A DNA stretch of 41,623 nt from Bacteroidales bacterium (lineage in GTDB: Bacteria; Bacteroidota; Bacteroidia; Bacteroidales; UBA932): contig JAFUWZ010000003.1 in NCBI GenBank assembly GCA_017471045.1, forward strand, positions 1-41,623, read 5' to 3'. A program made the position numbers and the translations under genes. The notes under the pieces were generated by a model, which was given only the letters and a program-made list of their open reading frames with translations, was not told the DNA's origin and searched no databases. Numbering within the stretch: the first letter of the stretch is position 1; each line of letters opens with the position of its first letter. Below are positions 14,483 through 22,676 of the stretch, piece after piece.

Positions 14483-15916
14483 ATGCTGAAAAGGAAGATT
14501 GAAGACACCCTGACCAAGTGGAAAAACAAAACGGGACACAAGCCCTTAGTGATAATGGGCATCCGTCAGTGCGGAAAGACATTCATCGCGCAACATTTCG
14601 CTGCAGAGAACTACAAGAGTGTCGTCTATATGAACTTCATCAAAGAACCGGAACGCATTAATGCGTTTGCCGGCTCGAAGGACGTGGACAAGATTCTGCT
14701 CAATCTTTCCGCCCAGATTCAAGGCGTCAAGTTTATCCCGGGAGAAACCTGTCTCATCTTCGATGAAATCCAGGAGTGTCCGGAAGCCAGAACTTCGCTC
14801 AAATTCTTCAAGGAGGATGGGCGTTTTGATGTGATTGCCACAGGCTCACTGCTGGGAGTCCAAGGCTACGGTGACGAGCTAAGGAAAAGACGCCGTAAGT
14901 TGATTCGCAATGAGGATTTGGGGATCAACTCTGTCCCTGTCGGTAGCGAAGAGATTCTTGAAATGTATCCGCTGGACTTCGAGGAGTTTTTATGGGCAAA
15001 CGGGGTGAACCCGGAAGTCATTGAGGCTCTCAGGATATTATATAACGAAGAAACACCTGTTCCTGCAGGGATACATGTGGCCATGAAGAATTATTTGAAT
15101 CTTTATGTTGCCATAGGCGGTCTTCCCGCTCCTGTCAACGCTTTCCTGGCCACCAACAATATGAATGCTGTTAGCGAAGAGTACCAGGCTATTTTGAAGG
15201 AGTACCGCGATGATATGATCAAGTATGCTCCGGACAAGGATAAGCCACACATCCGGGAATGTTTCAACTCCATTCCCAAACAACTCGCCAAGGAGAATAA
15301 AAAGTTCCAATATAGCAAGGTAAAACCAGGCGGACGCGGAGAAGCTTTTGCCGGATCTCTTCAGTGGCTGGAAGATGCCGGGATTATCTGCCGGTGCTAT
15401 AATACCGACATCACGGGTCTCCCGATGGAAGGAAACGCAAAGGACAACGTCTTCAAGGTGTACACAGCAGATATTGGCCTTCTCATTGAAATGCTTTCTC
15501 CAGGAACACGTGCAGACATCCTTCAAGGCAATCTTGGTGGCTTCAAAGGAGCCATCTTCGAGAACCTTATGGCCGACACGCTTCATAAGAAACGTCAGAA
15601 TTTATACTACTTCCAAAAGGATTCAGGGCTTGAACTGGACTTCCTTGTCCGCATGAAAGGCGAATGTGTGCCGCTTGAAGTCAAAGCAAGGACATCTCAG
15701 GCGAAAAGTGCTCAGACAGTCTTAAAGCATCCGGACAAATATGGTGTAAAGCATATCATCAAATTCGGCGACTATAATGTTGGTCGGGAAGGTCAATTGC
15801 TGACGCTCCCTTCTTATATGCAGTTCCTCCTGGATCTCGAGCCAGAAGAGATTGTTCTCGAGCCCATAGACGTAGACGCTGTGAATGCTCTGGCAGAAGA
15901 AATCTTGAATCATTAA
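14483..15916 (+). CDS. AAA+ ATPase with DUF4143 C-terminal domain
   Basis: 477 residues. The N-terminal P-loop ATPase has Walker A MGIRQCGKTF (about 25-34) and Walker B CLIFDEIQECP (Asp95-Glu96), plus a sensor-like ATGSLLG. The C-terminal DUF4143 part has GGFKGAIFENLMADTL and FQKDSGLELDFLV...PLEVKA, the spacing of a PD-(D/E)xK-like nuclease fold. Such proteins are common and often variable in Bacteroidota genomes; their role is unsettled, with defence or mobile-element functions suggested. I start at MLKRKIEDTL (14483), where family similarity begins. The frame stays open through the 33-bp repeats with an ATG at 14450, so a longer N-terminus is possible. It is AT-richer than host genes and stands alone. 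Confidence 0.85.
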   Translation: MLKRKIEDTLTKWKNKTGHKPLVIMGIRQCGKTFIAQHFAAENYKSVVYMNFIKEPERINAFAGSKDVDKILLNLSAQIQGVKFIPGETCLIFDEIQECPEARTSLKFFKEDGRFDVIATGSLLGVQGYGDELRKRRRKLIRNEDLGINSVPVGSEEILEMYPLDFEEFLWANGVNPEVIEALRILYNEETPVPAGIHVAMKNYLNLYVAIGGLPAPVNAFLATNNMNAVSEEYQAILKEYRDDMIKYAPDKDKPHIRECFNSIPKQLAKENKKFQYSKVKPGGRGEAFAGSLQWLEDAGIICRCYNTDITGLPMEGNAKDNVFKVYTADIGLLIEMLSPGTRADILQGNLGGFKGAIFENLMADTLHKKRQNLYYFQKDSGLELDFLVRMKGECVPLEVKARTSQAKSAQTVLKHPDKYGVKHIIKFGDYNVGREGQLLTLPSYMQFLLDLEPEEIVLEPIDVDAVNALAEEILNH

Positions 15917-15932
15917 AATACTACATTGACGA

Positions 15933-16172
15933 TTAGATTAGCCCGTCAAACTTCGTCATCGAACTCGCCTTGATGGAGTCCACGATGTCGCTGCGGCGGA
16001 GGTTGTTGACGTCGGAATGCCGGAGGCCGGAGAAGCAGCAGAAGAGGAAGACGTCACGGATGGGATCCAGGTATGCCTGGGATTCAGAGAACTCGAGCTC
16101 CCGGACGCGGGCGATTTCCTCCTTGGTGAGATAGTCCAGCTTCTTCTCGATGGTGGAGTTCTTCAGACCCAC
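15933..16172 (-). pseudogene. Tyrosine recombinase fragment
   Basis: The 79-codon frame contains the start of a recombinase catalytic domain: DYLTKEEIARVRELEF, then RDVFLFCCFSGLRHSDVNNLRRSDI, which is the box I Arg region. The remainder of the catalytic domain (box II and nucleophile Tyr) is missing, and the frame ends in unrelated residues. The N-terminal core-binding half is absent too. At its upstream edge a 10-bp direct repeat CGATCAAGAA (16194-16203, 16206-16215) marks a possible junction. It is a remnant of a second or third integrase at this hot spot. Confidence 0.75.
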
Positions 16173-16265
16173 CAGGTCTTCCGGGTCTGGAATCGATCAA
16201 GAAACCGATCAAGAAGTCGCCACCCCCCTATCTTTCGGTCTGCCGCCGCGCAGCCCGCAGGCATA

Positions 16266-16304
16266 GCCGGACCCCAGGATCCGTTCTCCGTCCTCGGGTC
16301 CGGC
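16266..16304. repeat. Inverted repeat downstream of the intact recombinase
   Basis: GCCGGACCC (16266-16274) pairs perfectly with GGGTCCGGC (16296-16304), with a 21-base loop and no T-run. It lies between the fragment at 15933-16172 and the recombinase ending at 16349, so it may be a weak terminator or a recombination-site relic. Confidence 0.4.
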
Positions 16305-16348
16305 TTGCGTGATGCCGGCGGGGTCCCCAAAACCGCATGACGGCGGAC

Positions 16349-17272
16349 TCAGCGGAGCCCCTTGAAAACCTGGTTGATGACCTTTTTCTTCTGGTCCAAG
16401 TTGGGATGGACGTAGAGGTTGAGGGTTGTTCCGATGTTGGCATGGCCCAACAGGACGCTGACGGTCTTGTAATCGCAGCCGCTCTCGATACAGCGCGTTG
16501 CGAAACTGTGCCGCAGTCCATGGAACTTGATCACGGGCATTCCGAGGGACGTCATGAAACTCTTGTAGTAGAGCCGGTAGGTCTTGGGTTCGATGGGTTG
16601 GGGGCTGTTGCTGATCAGGTAGTACTCCGGATTCATCAGTTTGATCAGCGGCCGTATGATCCGCAGCAGATCTTTTGACATAGGAATCTCCCGCACGGCA
16701 TTCTGTGTCTTCGGGACCCCGATCACAAGCCGGGAGTGCTTCCCGTTCTCATCCGGCAGATATACCCTCCCCAGGGTCTTCCGGACCCAGATCACCTCGT
16801 CGGTCATGTCCAGGTCCTTCCATTGCAGGGAACAGACTTCCCCGATGCGCAGTCCCGCGGACAGGCAGATATAAATCCCCAGGTTGCGGCAGGTGAAATT
16901 GTTCTTGATGTGCTCGATGATCTTTCGGTGATCCTGTTTGCTGAGCACGGTGATTTCCCCGGGGGGCTGCTCCGAGGGGTAGCGGATGGTCCAGTCCGGC
17001 ACCGGCCAGACATCCAGCTTGGCTCCGAAACGGACGATCATTTTCAGGATCAGGACGAGTTCCCGTACGCTCTTCTGGCTGAGCCCCTCCTCCAGTTTCT
17101 TGAGGGCAAAGGTTTGGACCTTGCTTTCCTGGATGGAGGTCGCTTCTCCGAATTCCGGCAGGATGTGCTTGTTGAGGAGCAAGACATACGTCGAATAGCT
17201 GGTTGCCTTGACGTACCGTTTTTTGTCTTTTTTCCACAGGGTTGCGATTTCGCTTAGTGTTACTTCTTTCAT
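16349..17272 (-). CDS. Tyrosine-type site-specific recombinase
   Basis: 307 residues with the complete catalytic set: Arg142 in AGLRIGEVCSLQW, Lys188 in VPKTQNAVREIP, His251 and Arg254 in HGLRHSFAT, His277 in LLGHANIGTT and nucleophile Tyr287 in NLYVHPNLDQ. The N-terminal ~100 residues are a core-binding SAM-like domain. It is closer to general XerC/D-like or Firmicutes-type integrases than to the recombinase at 8475, and its gene is more GC-rich than the rest of the region. The partner site is unknown; a role in integration or inversion of the adjacent DNA is inferred. It marks the right side of the variable region. Confidence 0.9.
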   Translation of the reverse strand: MKEVTLSEIATLWKKDKKRYVKATSYSTYVLLLNKHILPEFGEATSIQESKVQTFALKKLEEGLSQKSVRELVLILKMIVRFGAKLDVWPVPDWTIRYPSEQPPGEITVLSKQDHRKIIEHIKNNFTCRNLGIYICLSAGLRIGEVCSLQWKDLDMTDEVIWVRKTLGRVYLPDENGKHSRLVIGVPKTQNAVREIPMSKDLLRIIRPLIKLMNPEYYLISNSPQPIEPKTYRLYYKSFMTSLGMPVIKFHGLRHSFATRCIESGCDYKTVSVLLGHANIGTTLNLYVHPNLDQKKKVINQVFKGLR

Positions 17273-17357
17273 GATCGGATGGGATTAAACATAATACAAT
17301 CAAGATGCCCATATTCTTATGGGAGTGGTTATAATCAATGGCTTCCGGGGACGAAGA

Positions 17358-17401
17358 AACCGGCTTCGGCCGTCTGCTGCTGTTTCGACGGGAAGCCGGT
17401 T
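17358..17401 (-). terminator. Terminator of the M49-like gene
   Basis: A perfect 10-bp stem AACCGGCTTC/GAAGCCGGTT with a loop of about 24 bases, downstream of the stop at 17437 on the minus strand and followed by TTCTTCG. It may alternatively be a relic of the region's right boundary. Confidence 0.5.
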
Positions 17402-17436
17402 ATTGCGAGGGGATGGGGAACCCCCGTGAGTTGTCC

Positions 17437-19029
17437 TTACCAGACGAACTGGAAACGGACGTCTACAGGGATACGGGCGCGTTTCATCGCGGCGAAGTCC
17501 ATCAGGAGGGACTCTGACGGGGTGCCGAAGTCGTTGATCAGGATGGAGGCGGCCTCGCGGTCACCTTCGCCTTGGATCGTCAGCACGCGGGAGGCGAGCT
17601 CGGTCACGGCGGCCTCGGTTTTGTCGAAGTCGACCATGTAGTGGCCGGAACGGTCGATGCTGAAGGCTTCCCGGGACTTGAGATAGTTGTAAATGATGAT
17701 GTTGCCGCGTCCCAGGGCGGTCGCATCGCCGAAACGGGCGGAGCGGATCGTCGAGACGACGAAAGTGGCGAGGGCGTCGTTCCTGCGCAGCATCGGGTCG
17801 TTCTGTCCCGACGCGATCGACTGGAGATTGAGGTAGAGGCCGAGGACGTTGTCCTTGACTTTCTCGATCGTCAGGGCCTCGTCGCCGAGGGCTTCGGTGA
17901 CGGTCCCCTTGCCGGAAACGGTCTCCTTGACGCCGATGCCGTGGGCGATCTCACGCATCACGGTGTTCCAGAAGAAAGCCTTGCTGCTGAGGTTCGCGCT
18001 TTGGTCGCGGGTGACCAGCAGGCGTCCGGCCGGCAGGATGATCTTGAGATACTTGGCGTGGATGACGTTGCCCAGGACCGCCGTGCGGGTGCCGGACTCG
18101 GTCTGGACGCGCAGGTCGTAGGGGCGGTTGATCGCGATCTTCTTGACGCCGGCATTGGCCGCACCCGCGCAGTAGATCATGTCGTAGGCGTAAATCGTGG
18201 AGTTGTCACCCGGCTCGAAGGCCTTGTATGCTTCTTCACAAGGGAGAGCGGCCTGGAAGGTCGGGATCATCGCGGCGAAGCTGTTGATCGTGTTGGTCAG
18301 TTCCAGGTCCTTGAGCAGGACATAGGACTCGTAGGACGTCTTGATCCCGCGCAGGCGGTCGTCTTCCGTCTCCTGGGGACCCAGGATCAGGTCCATCTTG
18401 CTGTCCTGTACGGAGAGCCAGATCTTGTCGCTGTTGTAGTAGTCGTCGGTCTGCAGGGCCTCGATCTTGGAGAGGAGGTATTCGCGTACGCTCGGCTTGA
18501 TCGTATAGTTGGCCGCCGTCATCAGGTAGGACTTGATCTTCTCGATGCGGTCCTTGTAGGCGTCGTGGTACCAGACGGCCTTCAAGGTGCCGTCTTCGCC
18601 GCGGCGGAGCAGCGTGTAGGGATTGTTCTTCTCCGGATCCTCGCAGGCGAGGAATTCCTCCTCGGTCATGTCGGCCGGGTAGAAGTTGGCGCCGAGCGGG
18701 CGCTGGTTCCAGCCCTGCGCGAACGCCTGTCCGTCGATGCGGCTCCAGGGACCGTAGTTTACGTCCGCAAACTCCCTCGCCGGGCGGGCGAGTCCCTCCA
18801 GCCGGGATTTGTCTCCGAAGTTCTGGTCCCAGTAGATGTTGTCCACCTCGGAGGAGGCCAGCCTGAAATAGTTGAGCACCTCGCGCCCGTTCTCGGAGAT
18901 GCCTTCCACGAACGAGGATCCGATCTGGATCGGGGCGAACTCATCCAACTGTTCCTGCACGCGGTCACCTTGGGAGGAACATCCGGCCGCCACGGCCAGA
19001 CAAAGGAGAGGAAGTAAAGTTTTCTTCAT
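17437..19029 (-). CDS. M49-like (dipeptidyl-peptidase III-type) lipoprotein, probably inactive
   Basis: 530 residues. The signal ends in a lipobox (LAVAAGC, Cys17), so it is a lipoprotein. The body resembles the Bacteroidota branch of metallopeptidase family M49, where the zinc site is expected as HExxHG plus an EEAKAD-like motif. Here they read REIAHG (Arg359-Gly364) and EKVKDN (389-394): one zinc His is Arg and a ligand Glu is Lys, so catalysis is doubtful. The start at 19029 is chosen because MKKTLLPLLCLAV is the signal peptide; the longer frame would enter the upstream gene's 3' region. It lies 58 bases after the transporter on the same strand and may be co-transcribed. I infer a binding or scaffold role. 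Confidence 0.7.
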   Translation of the reverse strand: MKKTLLPLLCLAVAAGCSSQGDRVQEQLDEFAPIQIGSSFVEGISENGREVLNYFRLASSEVDNIYWDQNFGDKSRLEGLARPAREFADVNYGPWSRIDGQAFAQGWNQRPLGANFYPADMTEEEFLACEDPEKNNPYTLLRRGEDGTLKAVWYHDAYKDRIEKIKSYLMTAANYTIKPSVREYLLSKIEALQTDDYYNSDKIWLSVQDSKMDLILGPQETEDDRLRGIKTSYESYVLLKDLELTNTINSFAAMIPTFQAALPCEEAYKAFEPGDNSTIYAYDMIYCAGAANAGVKKIAINRPYDLRVQTESGTRTAVLGNVIHAKYLKIILPAGRLLVTRDQSANLSSKAFFWNTVMREIAHGIGVKETVSGKGTVTEALGDEALTIEKVKDNVLGLYLNLQSIASGQNDPMLRRNDALATFVVSTIRSARFGDATALGRGNIIIYNYLKSREAFSIDRSGHYMVDFDKTEAAVTELASRVLTIQGEGDREAASILINDFGTPSESLLMDFAAMKRARIPVDVRFQFVW

Positions 19030-19087
19030 AATGGAATCAAAGCGCGTTTCGCGTCGCAAATATCGTAATTTCAGACGTAAAAACCAA

Positions 19088-20773
19088 TCAGGCAAAGGCA
19101 AAGAGGATCATCATCTGGGCGGCGAGCACCCGCAGGAACATCGTCAGCGGGTAAACGGTCGCATAATTGACGGAAATGTGGTCGGAGCCGTAGGCGTCCT
19201 GGGCGTAGGCCAGGGAAGCAGGACTCGTCATGCCGCCCGCGATCAGGCCGCAGATCTGGTAGAAGTTGACTTTTAGCAGGCGGGCGATGAGGGCGGTCAG
19301 CAGGCAGGGGATCACTGTGATCAGGAAACCGTACAAGATCCACCAGTAACCGCCCGCAAGCAGCGAGGAGACGAAGGTCTCGCCGGCGCCGAGGCCCACG
19401 GCGGCGAGGAAGAAGCTGATGCCGATTTCGCGGAGCATCATGTTGGCGCTGACGGTCGTGTAAGTGCTGATCTTCCACTTCGGACCGAAGGCGCCGAGGA
19501 TGATGGCAATGATGAGCGGCCCGCCGGCGAGACCCAGTTTGACGGGCTGCGGGATACCGGGGAAATGGATCGGGACCGAGCCGAAGAGTACGCCCAGGGC
19601 GATCCCGAAGAAGATGAACACGAGATTGGGCCGGCTCAGGGAGTCGGGATTGTTGCCGACGGCGTGCTCCACGCGCTTGATGCCGTCCTCGGGGCCAAGC
19701 ACCTGGAGGATGTCGCCGGTCTGGAGGATGATGTTGGGCTTGGCGACGATCTCGAGGCCTGTGCGCAGGATGCGGGAGACCTGGACGCCGAATTTGGCGT
19801 GGAAGTTGAGTTCGCGGAGCGTCTTGCCGTTGACCTTGCGTCGGGAGACGGTCAGCCGCTTGCTGACAAGACGCATCTCATGCTCCTTCCAGTCGCTCAG
19901 GTGGAGCGGCACCTCTTCGCCGAAGATGATGCGGATCGCGTCCACATGGGACTGGGAGGTCACGATGAGGACCTTGTCTCCCTGCTGGAGGGTGGTGTCT
20001 TTGTGGGGGATGAAAATCTGCTCGCCGCGCATCAGGCGGGTGACGACGAAGGAGTCGGCGAGGCCTTTCTTGACTTCCGAAAGGGTCTTGCCGAAAATGG
20101 CGGGATTCTCGACCTCGCAGTGCATCCGGCGCGCCTGGCTGGCGGCAAGGTCGTCCTCCTCCTCCAGCTGGGCTTTTTCCTTCTGGAGATCCACCTTCAA
20201 CAGGGGCCGCAGCAGGATCAGGACCGCGATGACGCCGAGCACACCCAGGGGATAGGCGATGGCATAAGAGGACGCGAGCGAGGAAGCATTGAGGGCCGCG
20301 ACTTCCGGGGCGGCGCCCTGGGCGGTCAGGATGTTGGCCAGCGTCTGTTGGGCGGCGCCCAGTCCCGGGGTGTTGGTCACGGCGCCGGACATCACGCCCA
20401 CCATCGTACCGAGCTCCTCGCCGGTCACCCAGTGGATGACGAGCGTGGTCAGGATGGCCAGGACGACCATCCCGACGGCAAGCAGGTTGAGTTTGATGCC
20501 GCTGGCGCGGAACGAGTGGAAGAAGCCGGGACCGACCTGCAGTCCGATGCAGAAGACGAAGAGGATCAGGCCGAAATCCTTCATGAAAGCCAAGACGGTG
20601 GGATCGGCACGGAAGCCGAAATGGCTCAGGAGTATGCCCAGGAAAAGGATCCATGTCGAACCGATGGAGACGCCTTTGATCTTGAAACGCCCGAACCACA
20701 GGCCGGATGCGATCACGACGGCAAAGAGAAGGATGCTGTGGGCAATCCCTGTGCCCAAAAACAGATCTCGCAT
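19088..20773 (-). CDS. AspT/YidE-type putative transporter with two RCK_C (TrkA-C) domains
   Basis: 561 residues. An N-terminal block of membrane helices (about 1-190; LFLGTGIAHSILLFAVVIAS, LGILLSHFGF, DFGLILFVFCIGLQVGPGFF) is followed by two cytosolic TrkA-C-like domains (about 205-380; TLQQGDKVLIV, ILQTGDILQVLG). A second helix block follows (about 385-561; FIFFGIALGVLFGS, ITVIPCLLTALIARL, LAAQMMILFAFA). This is the aspartate:alanine-exchanger superfamily architecture; in Bacteroidota it is annotated only as a putative transporter and the substrate is unknown. I use the Met at 20773 (MRDLF), where the first helix begins; an upstream frame would run through the hairpin at 20787. Confidence 0.85.
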   Translation of the reverse strand: MRDLFLGTGIAHSILLFAVVIASGLWFGRFKIKGVSIGSTWILFLGILLSHFGFRADPTVLAFMKDFGLILFVFCIGLQVGPGFFHSFRASGIKLNLLAVGMVVLAILTTLVIHWVTGEELGTMVGVMSGAVTNTPGLGAAQQTLANILTAQGAAPEVAALNASSLASSYAIAYPLGVLGVIAVLILLRPLLKVDLQKEKAQLEEEDDLAASQARRMHCEVENPAIFGKTLSEVKKGLADSFVVTRLMRGEQIFIPHKDTTLQQGDKVLIVTSQSHVDAIRIIFGEEVPLHLSDWKEHEMRLVSKRLTVSRRKVNGKTLRELNFHAKFGVQVSRILRTGLEIVAKPNIILQTGDILQVLGPEDGIKRVEHAVGNNPDSLSRPNLVFIFFGIALGVLFGSVPIHFPGIPQPVKLGLAGGPLIIAIILGAFGPKWKISTYTTVSANMMLREIGISFFLAAVGLGAGETFVSSLLAGGYWWILYGFLITVIPCLLTALIARLLKVNFYQICGLIAGGMTSPASLAYAQDAYGSDHISVNYATVYPLTMFLRVLAAQMMILFAFA

Positions 20774-20786
20774 AATCAAAAAATAA

Positions 20787-20809
20787 CAGCCCGTTTCCGA
20801 AACGGGCTG
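20787..20809 (-). terminator. Terminator of the EF-hand gene, 13 bases before the transporter ATG
   Basis: A perfect 23-base palindrome, CAGCCCGTTTC/GAAACGGGCTG, followed on the minus strand by TTATTTTTT. It ends the upstream gene, yet the transporter promoter box (20810-20817) abuts it, so the transporter mRNA would begin within or beside the hairpin. Confidence 0.7.
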
Positions 20810-20817
20810 CAAAGATA
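20810..20817 (-). promoter_or_regulatory. -7 box for the transporter
   Basis: TATCTTTG on the minus strand, 36 bases before the ATG at 20773, immediately upstream of the hairpin. No clear -33 element. Confidence 0.5.
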
Positions 20818-20856
20818 ATAAAGCTTTGCTAAAAAGACACGCTTTTCAGCCTGCGC

Positions 20857-21225
20857 TCAGGCCTCCTTTTTGTTTTTGTCGAGCAGGGCCTTGGCCTTTT
20901 CGGCAGCTTCAGCGACGTCTTCCTTGGCTTCAGCGTAAACTTCCTTGGCCTTGCTGGCGGCCTTGGTGGCGCCTTCCTTCGCGTCGGCGTAAACGTCCTT
21001 GGCCTTCTCGGCAGCCTTGCCATAGACGTCCTTGGCCTTGTCGGCCGCTTTGGCATAGACCTCCTTGGCCTTGCCGGCAGTCTCTATCGCTTCTTCTTTC
21101 AGTTTGCCCATGGCGGCGTCGATCTTTTCATTGGCTTTTCCGGCGGCATATTTGACCCGCTCGTCGAGGGTGACTTTTCCGTCTCCGTTGAGATCCATCG
21201 GATTCTTGACATTCTCTTCGCTCAT
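20857..21225 (-). CDS. EF-hand motif plus 11-residue helical repeat protein
   Basis: 122 residues, very rich in Ala, Lys and Glu, with no signal peptide. Residues 11-22 form a calcium-binding loop, DLNGDGKVTLDE (Asp, Asn, Asp, Lys, Thr, Glu at loop positions). The rest (about 28-120) is an amphipathic helix of imperfect 11-mers: KAKEVYAKAAD, KAKDVYGKAAE, KAKDVYADAKE, KAKEVYAEAKE. Eleven-residue repeats of this kind occur in LEA group 3 and YtxH/apolipoprotein-like proteins that bind membranes or protect against desiccation and stress. I do not know a named family for the combination. It is monocistronic: own promoter at 21257-21287 and terminator at 20787-20809. Confidence 0.7.
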   Translation of the reverse strand: MSEENVKNPMDLNGDGKVTLDERVKYAAGKANEKIDAAMGKLKEEAIETAGKAKEVYAKAADKAKDVYGKAAEKAKDVYADAKEGATKAASKAKEVYAEAKEDVAEAAEKAKALLDKNKKEA

Positions 21226-21256
21226 AATCGTGTTTATTATTGGTTTTCAGTGCTAA

Positions 21257-21287
21257 CAAAGATAAGCGATTTCGGTGGTTAAAGCAA
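21257..21287 (-). promoter_or_regulatory. Promoter of the EF-hand/11-mer gene
   Basis: Minus-strand TTG (21287-21285), a 20-base spacer, then TATCTTTG (21264-21257), 31 bases before the ATG. It starts directly after the stop of the aldehyde dehydrogenase. Confidence 0.7.
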
Positions 21288-22673
21288 TCATTTCAGCATC
21301 TTCTTGACCAGCGGGAAGAGACGGTAGGGCATATAACGGAAACGGAGGTCGATCCAGGTAGGGGACTGCACGACCGAGCGCTCATGGCTGAAAGCGAGGA
21401 AACTGCGCTCCGAGTGGTAGCTGCCCATGCCGGAATTGCCCACGCCGCCGAAGGGGATCTTGGCATTGGCGATGTGCATGATCGTGTCGTTGATGCAGGC
21501 TCCACCGGAGGTCGTGCGTCCGATCAGTTCCCAGGCCTGCCGGGATTTCCCGAAATAGTAAAAGGCCAGGGGCTTCTCGCGGTTCCCTACGAAGCGCTGC
21601 ACCTCCTCGATGTCGCGGAACGTCAGGACCGGGAAGACGGGGCCGAAGATTTCCTCCTGCATGACCGGCGCGTCGGGGGAGACGTTGCCGAGCAGGGTCG
21701 GCTCGATCCAGCGGGCCTGGGCGTCGCAGCGGCCGCCGCAGAGGATGGTGCCGTCCTTGAGATAGTTCGTGACGCGCTCGAAGGCCTTGTCCCGGACCAT
21801 GTGGACGTAGTGGCGGGCGTGTTCGGTCCCATCGGGGTAGAGGGCGGAAAGTTCCTCCCGGAAGGCTTCGACGAAGGCGTCCTTGATCTCTTCGTGCAGA
21901 AAGAGGTAGTCGGGGGCGATGCAGGTCTGCCCGGCGTTGAGGCTCTTGCCCCAGGCGATGCGGCGGGCGGCGATCTTAAGGTCGGCGTCTTTGTCCACGA
22001 TGCAGGGGCTCTTGCCGCCGAGCTCGAGTACCATCGGGGTCAGGAACTGCGCCTGGGCGGCCATGGCGACCTTGGCAAGAGCCGGGCTGCCGGTAAAGAA
22101 GAGGAAGTCGAAACGGCGGTTGAACAGCAGCGTGTTCACGGTCCGGTCGCCTTGGACGACGGCAACATACTCCTCTGGGAAGGTGTCGGCGATCATCTGC
22201 TCCAGCACGAGGGAAACATGCGGGACATAGGGCGAGGGTTTGAGGATGGCGGTGCAGCCGGCACCGATCGCGCCGACCAGGGGATTGAGCAGCAGCTGGA
22301 CGGGATAGTTCCACGGGGAGACGATCAGGGTGCAGCCCAGGGGCTCGCGTACGATGTAGCTGGACGATGGGAGAACGGTCAGCGGGGTGGGTTTGCGGCG
22401 CTTGCTGGCCCAGCGGGCCACATGGCGGCAGGCGTCGGCGATTTCGCCGTAGACGAGGCCGATCTCGGTCATGAAGGCCTCCTCGTAGGATTTGTGCAGA
22501 TCTTCCCAGAGGGCGTCACAGAGGGGCTTTTCCCACTTTTCGAGACCCTTGCGGAAGGCGTCCAGCTGGCGCTTGCGCCAGGCGACGGGACGGGTCGCAC
22601 CCGTCGCGAAGAAACTTTGCTGCCGCCGGATCAGCTGCTCGATCCGCTCGGCGGGAGTATTGGTCAATGTCAT
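21288..22673 (-). CDS. NAD(P)-dependent aldehyde dehydrogenase (ALDH3-like)
   Basis: 461 residues, the short length typical of class 3 ALDH. Motifs: cofactor-binding SPWNYPVQL (~119-127) and LKPSPYVP (~144-151), FFTGSPALAK, the general base Glu217 in VLELGGKSP and the nucleophile Cys251 in NAGQTCIAPDY. It oxidises aldehydes, probably medium-chain or aromatic, to acids. It starts 3 bases after the SDR stop, so the two are one operon. The SDR could make the aldehyde from an alcohol and this enzyme finish the oxidation; class 3 enzymes also act in membrane-lipid aldehyde turnover. Confidence 0.9.
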   Translation of the reverse strand: MTLTNTPAERIEQLIRRQQSFFATGATRPVAWRKRQLDAFRKGLEKWEKPLCDALWEDLHKSYEEAFMTEIGLVYGEIADACRHVARWASKRRKPTPLTVLPSSSYIVREPLGCTLIVSPWNYPVQLLLNPLVGAIGAGCTAILKPSPYVPHVSLVLEQMIADTFPEEYVAVVQGDRTVNTLLFNRRFDFLFFTGSPALAKVAMAAQAQFLTPMVLELGGKSPCIVDKDADLKIAARRIAWGKSLNAGQTCIAPDYLFLHEEIKDAFVEAFREELSALYPDGTEHARHYVHMVRDKAFERVTNYLKDGTILCGGRCDAQARWIEPTLLGNVSPDAPVMQEEIFGPVFPVLTFRDIEEVQRFVGNREKPLAFYYFGKSRQAWELIGRTTSGGACINDTIMHIANAKIPFGGVGNSGMGSYHSERSFLAFSHERSVVQSPTWIDLRFRYMPYRLFPLVKKMLK

Positions 22674-22676
22674 AGC

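Noticed and set aside
17358-17401. Attachment site of the right recombinase
   Set aside because: It is a 10-bp hairpin placed as a terminator, with no second copy in the window.
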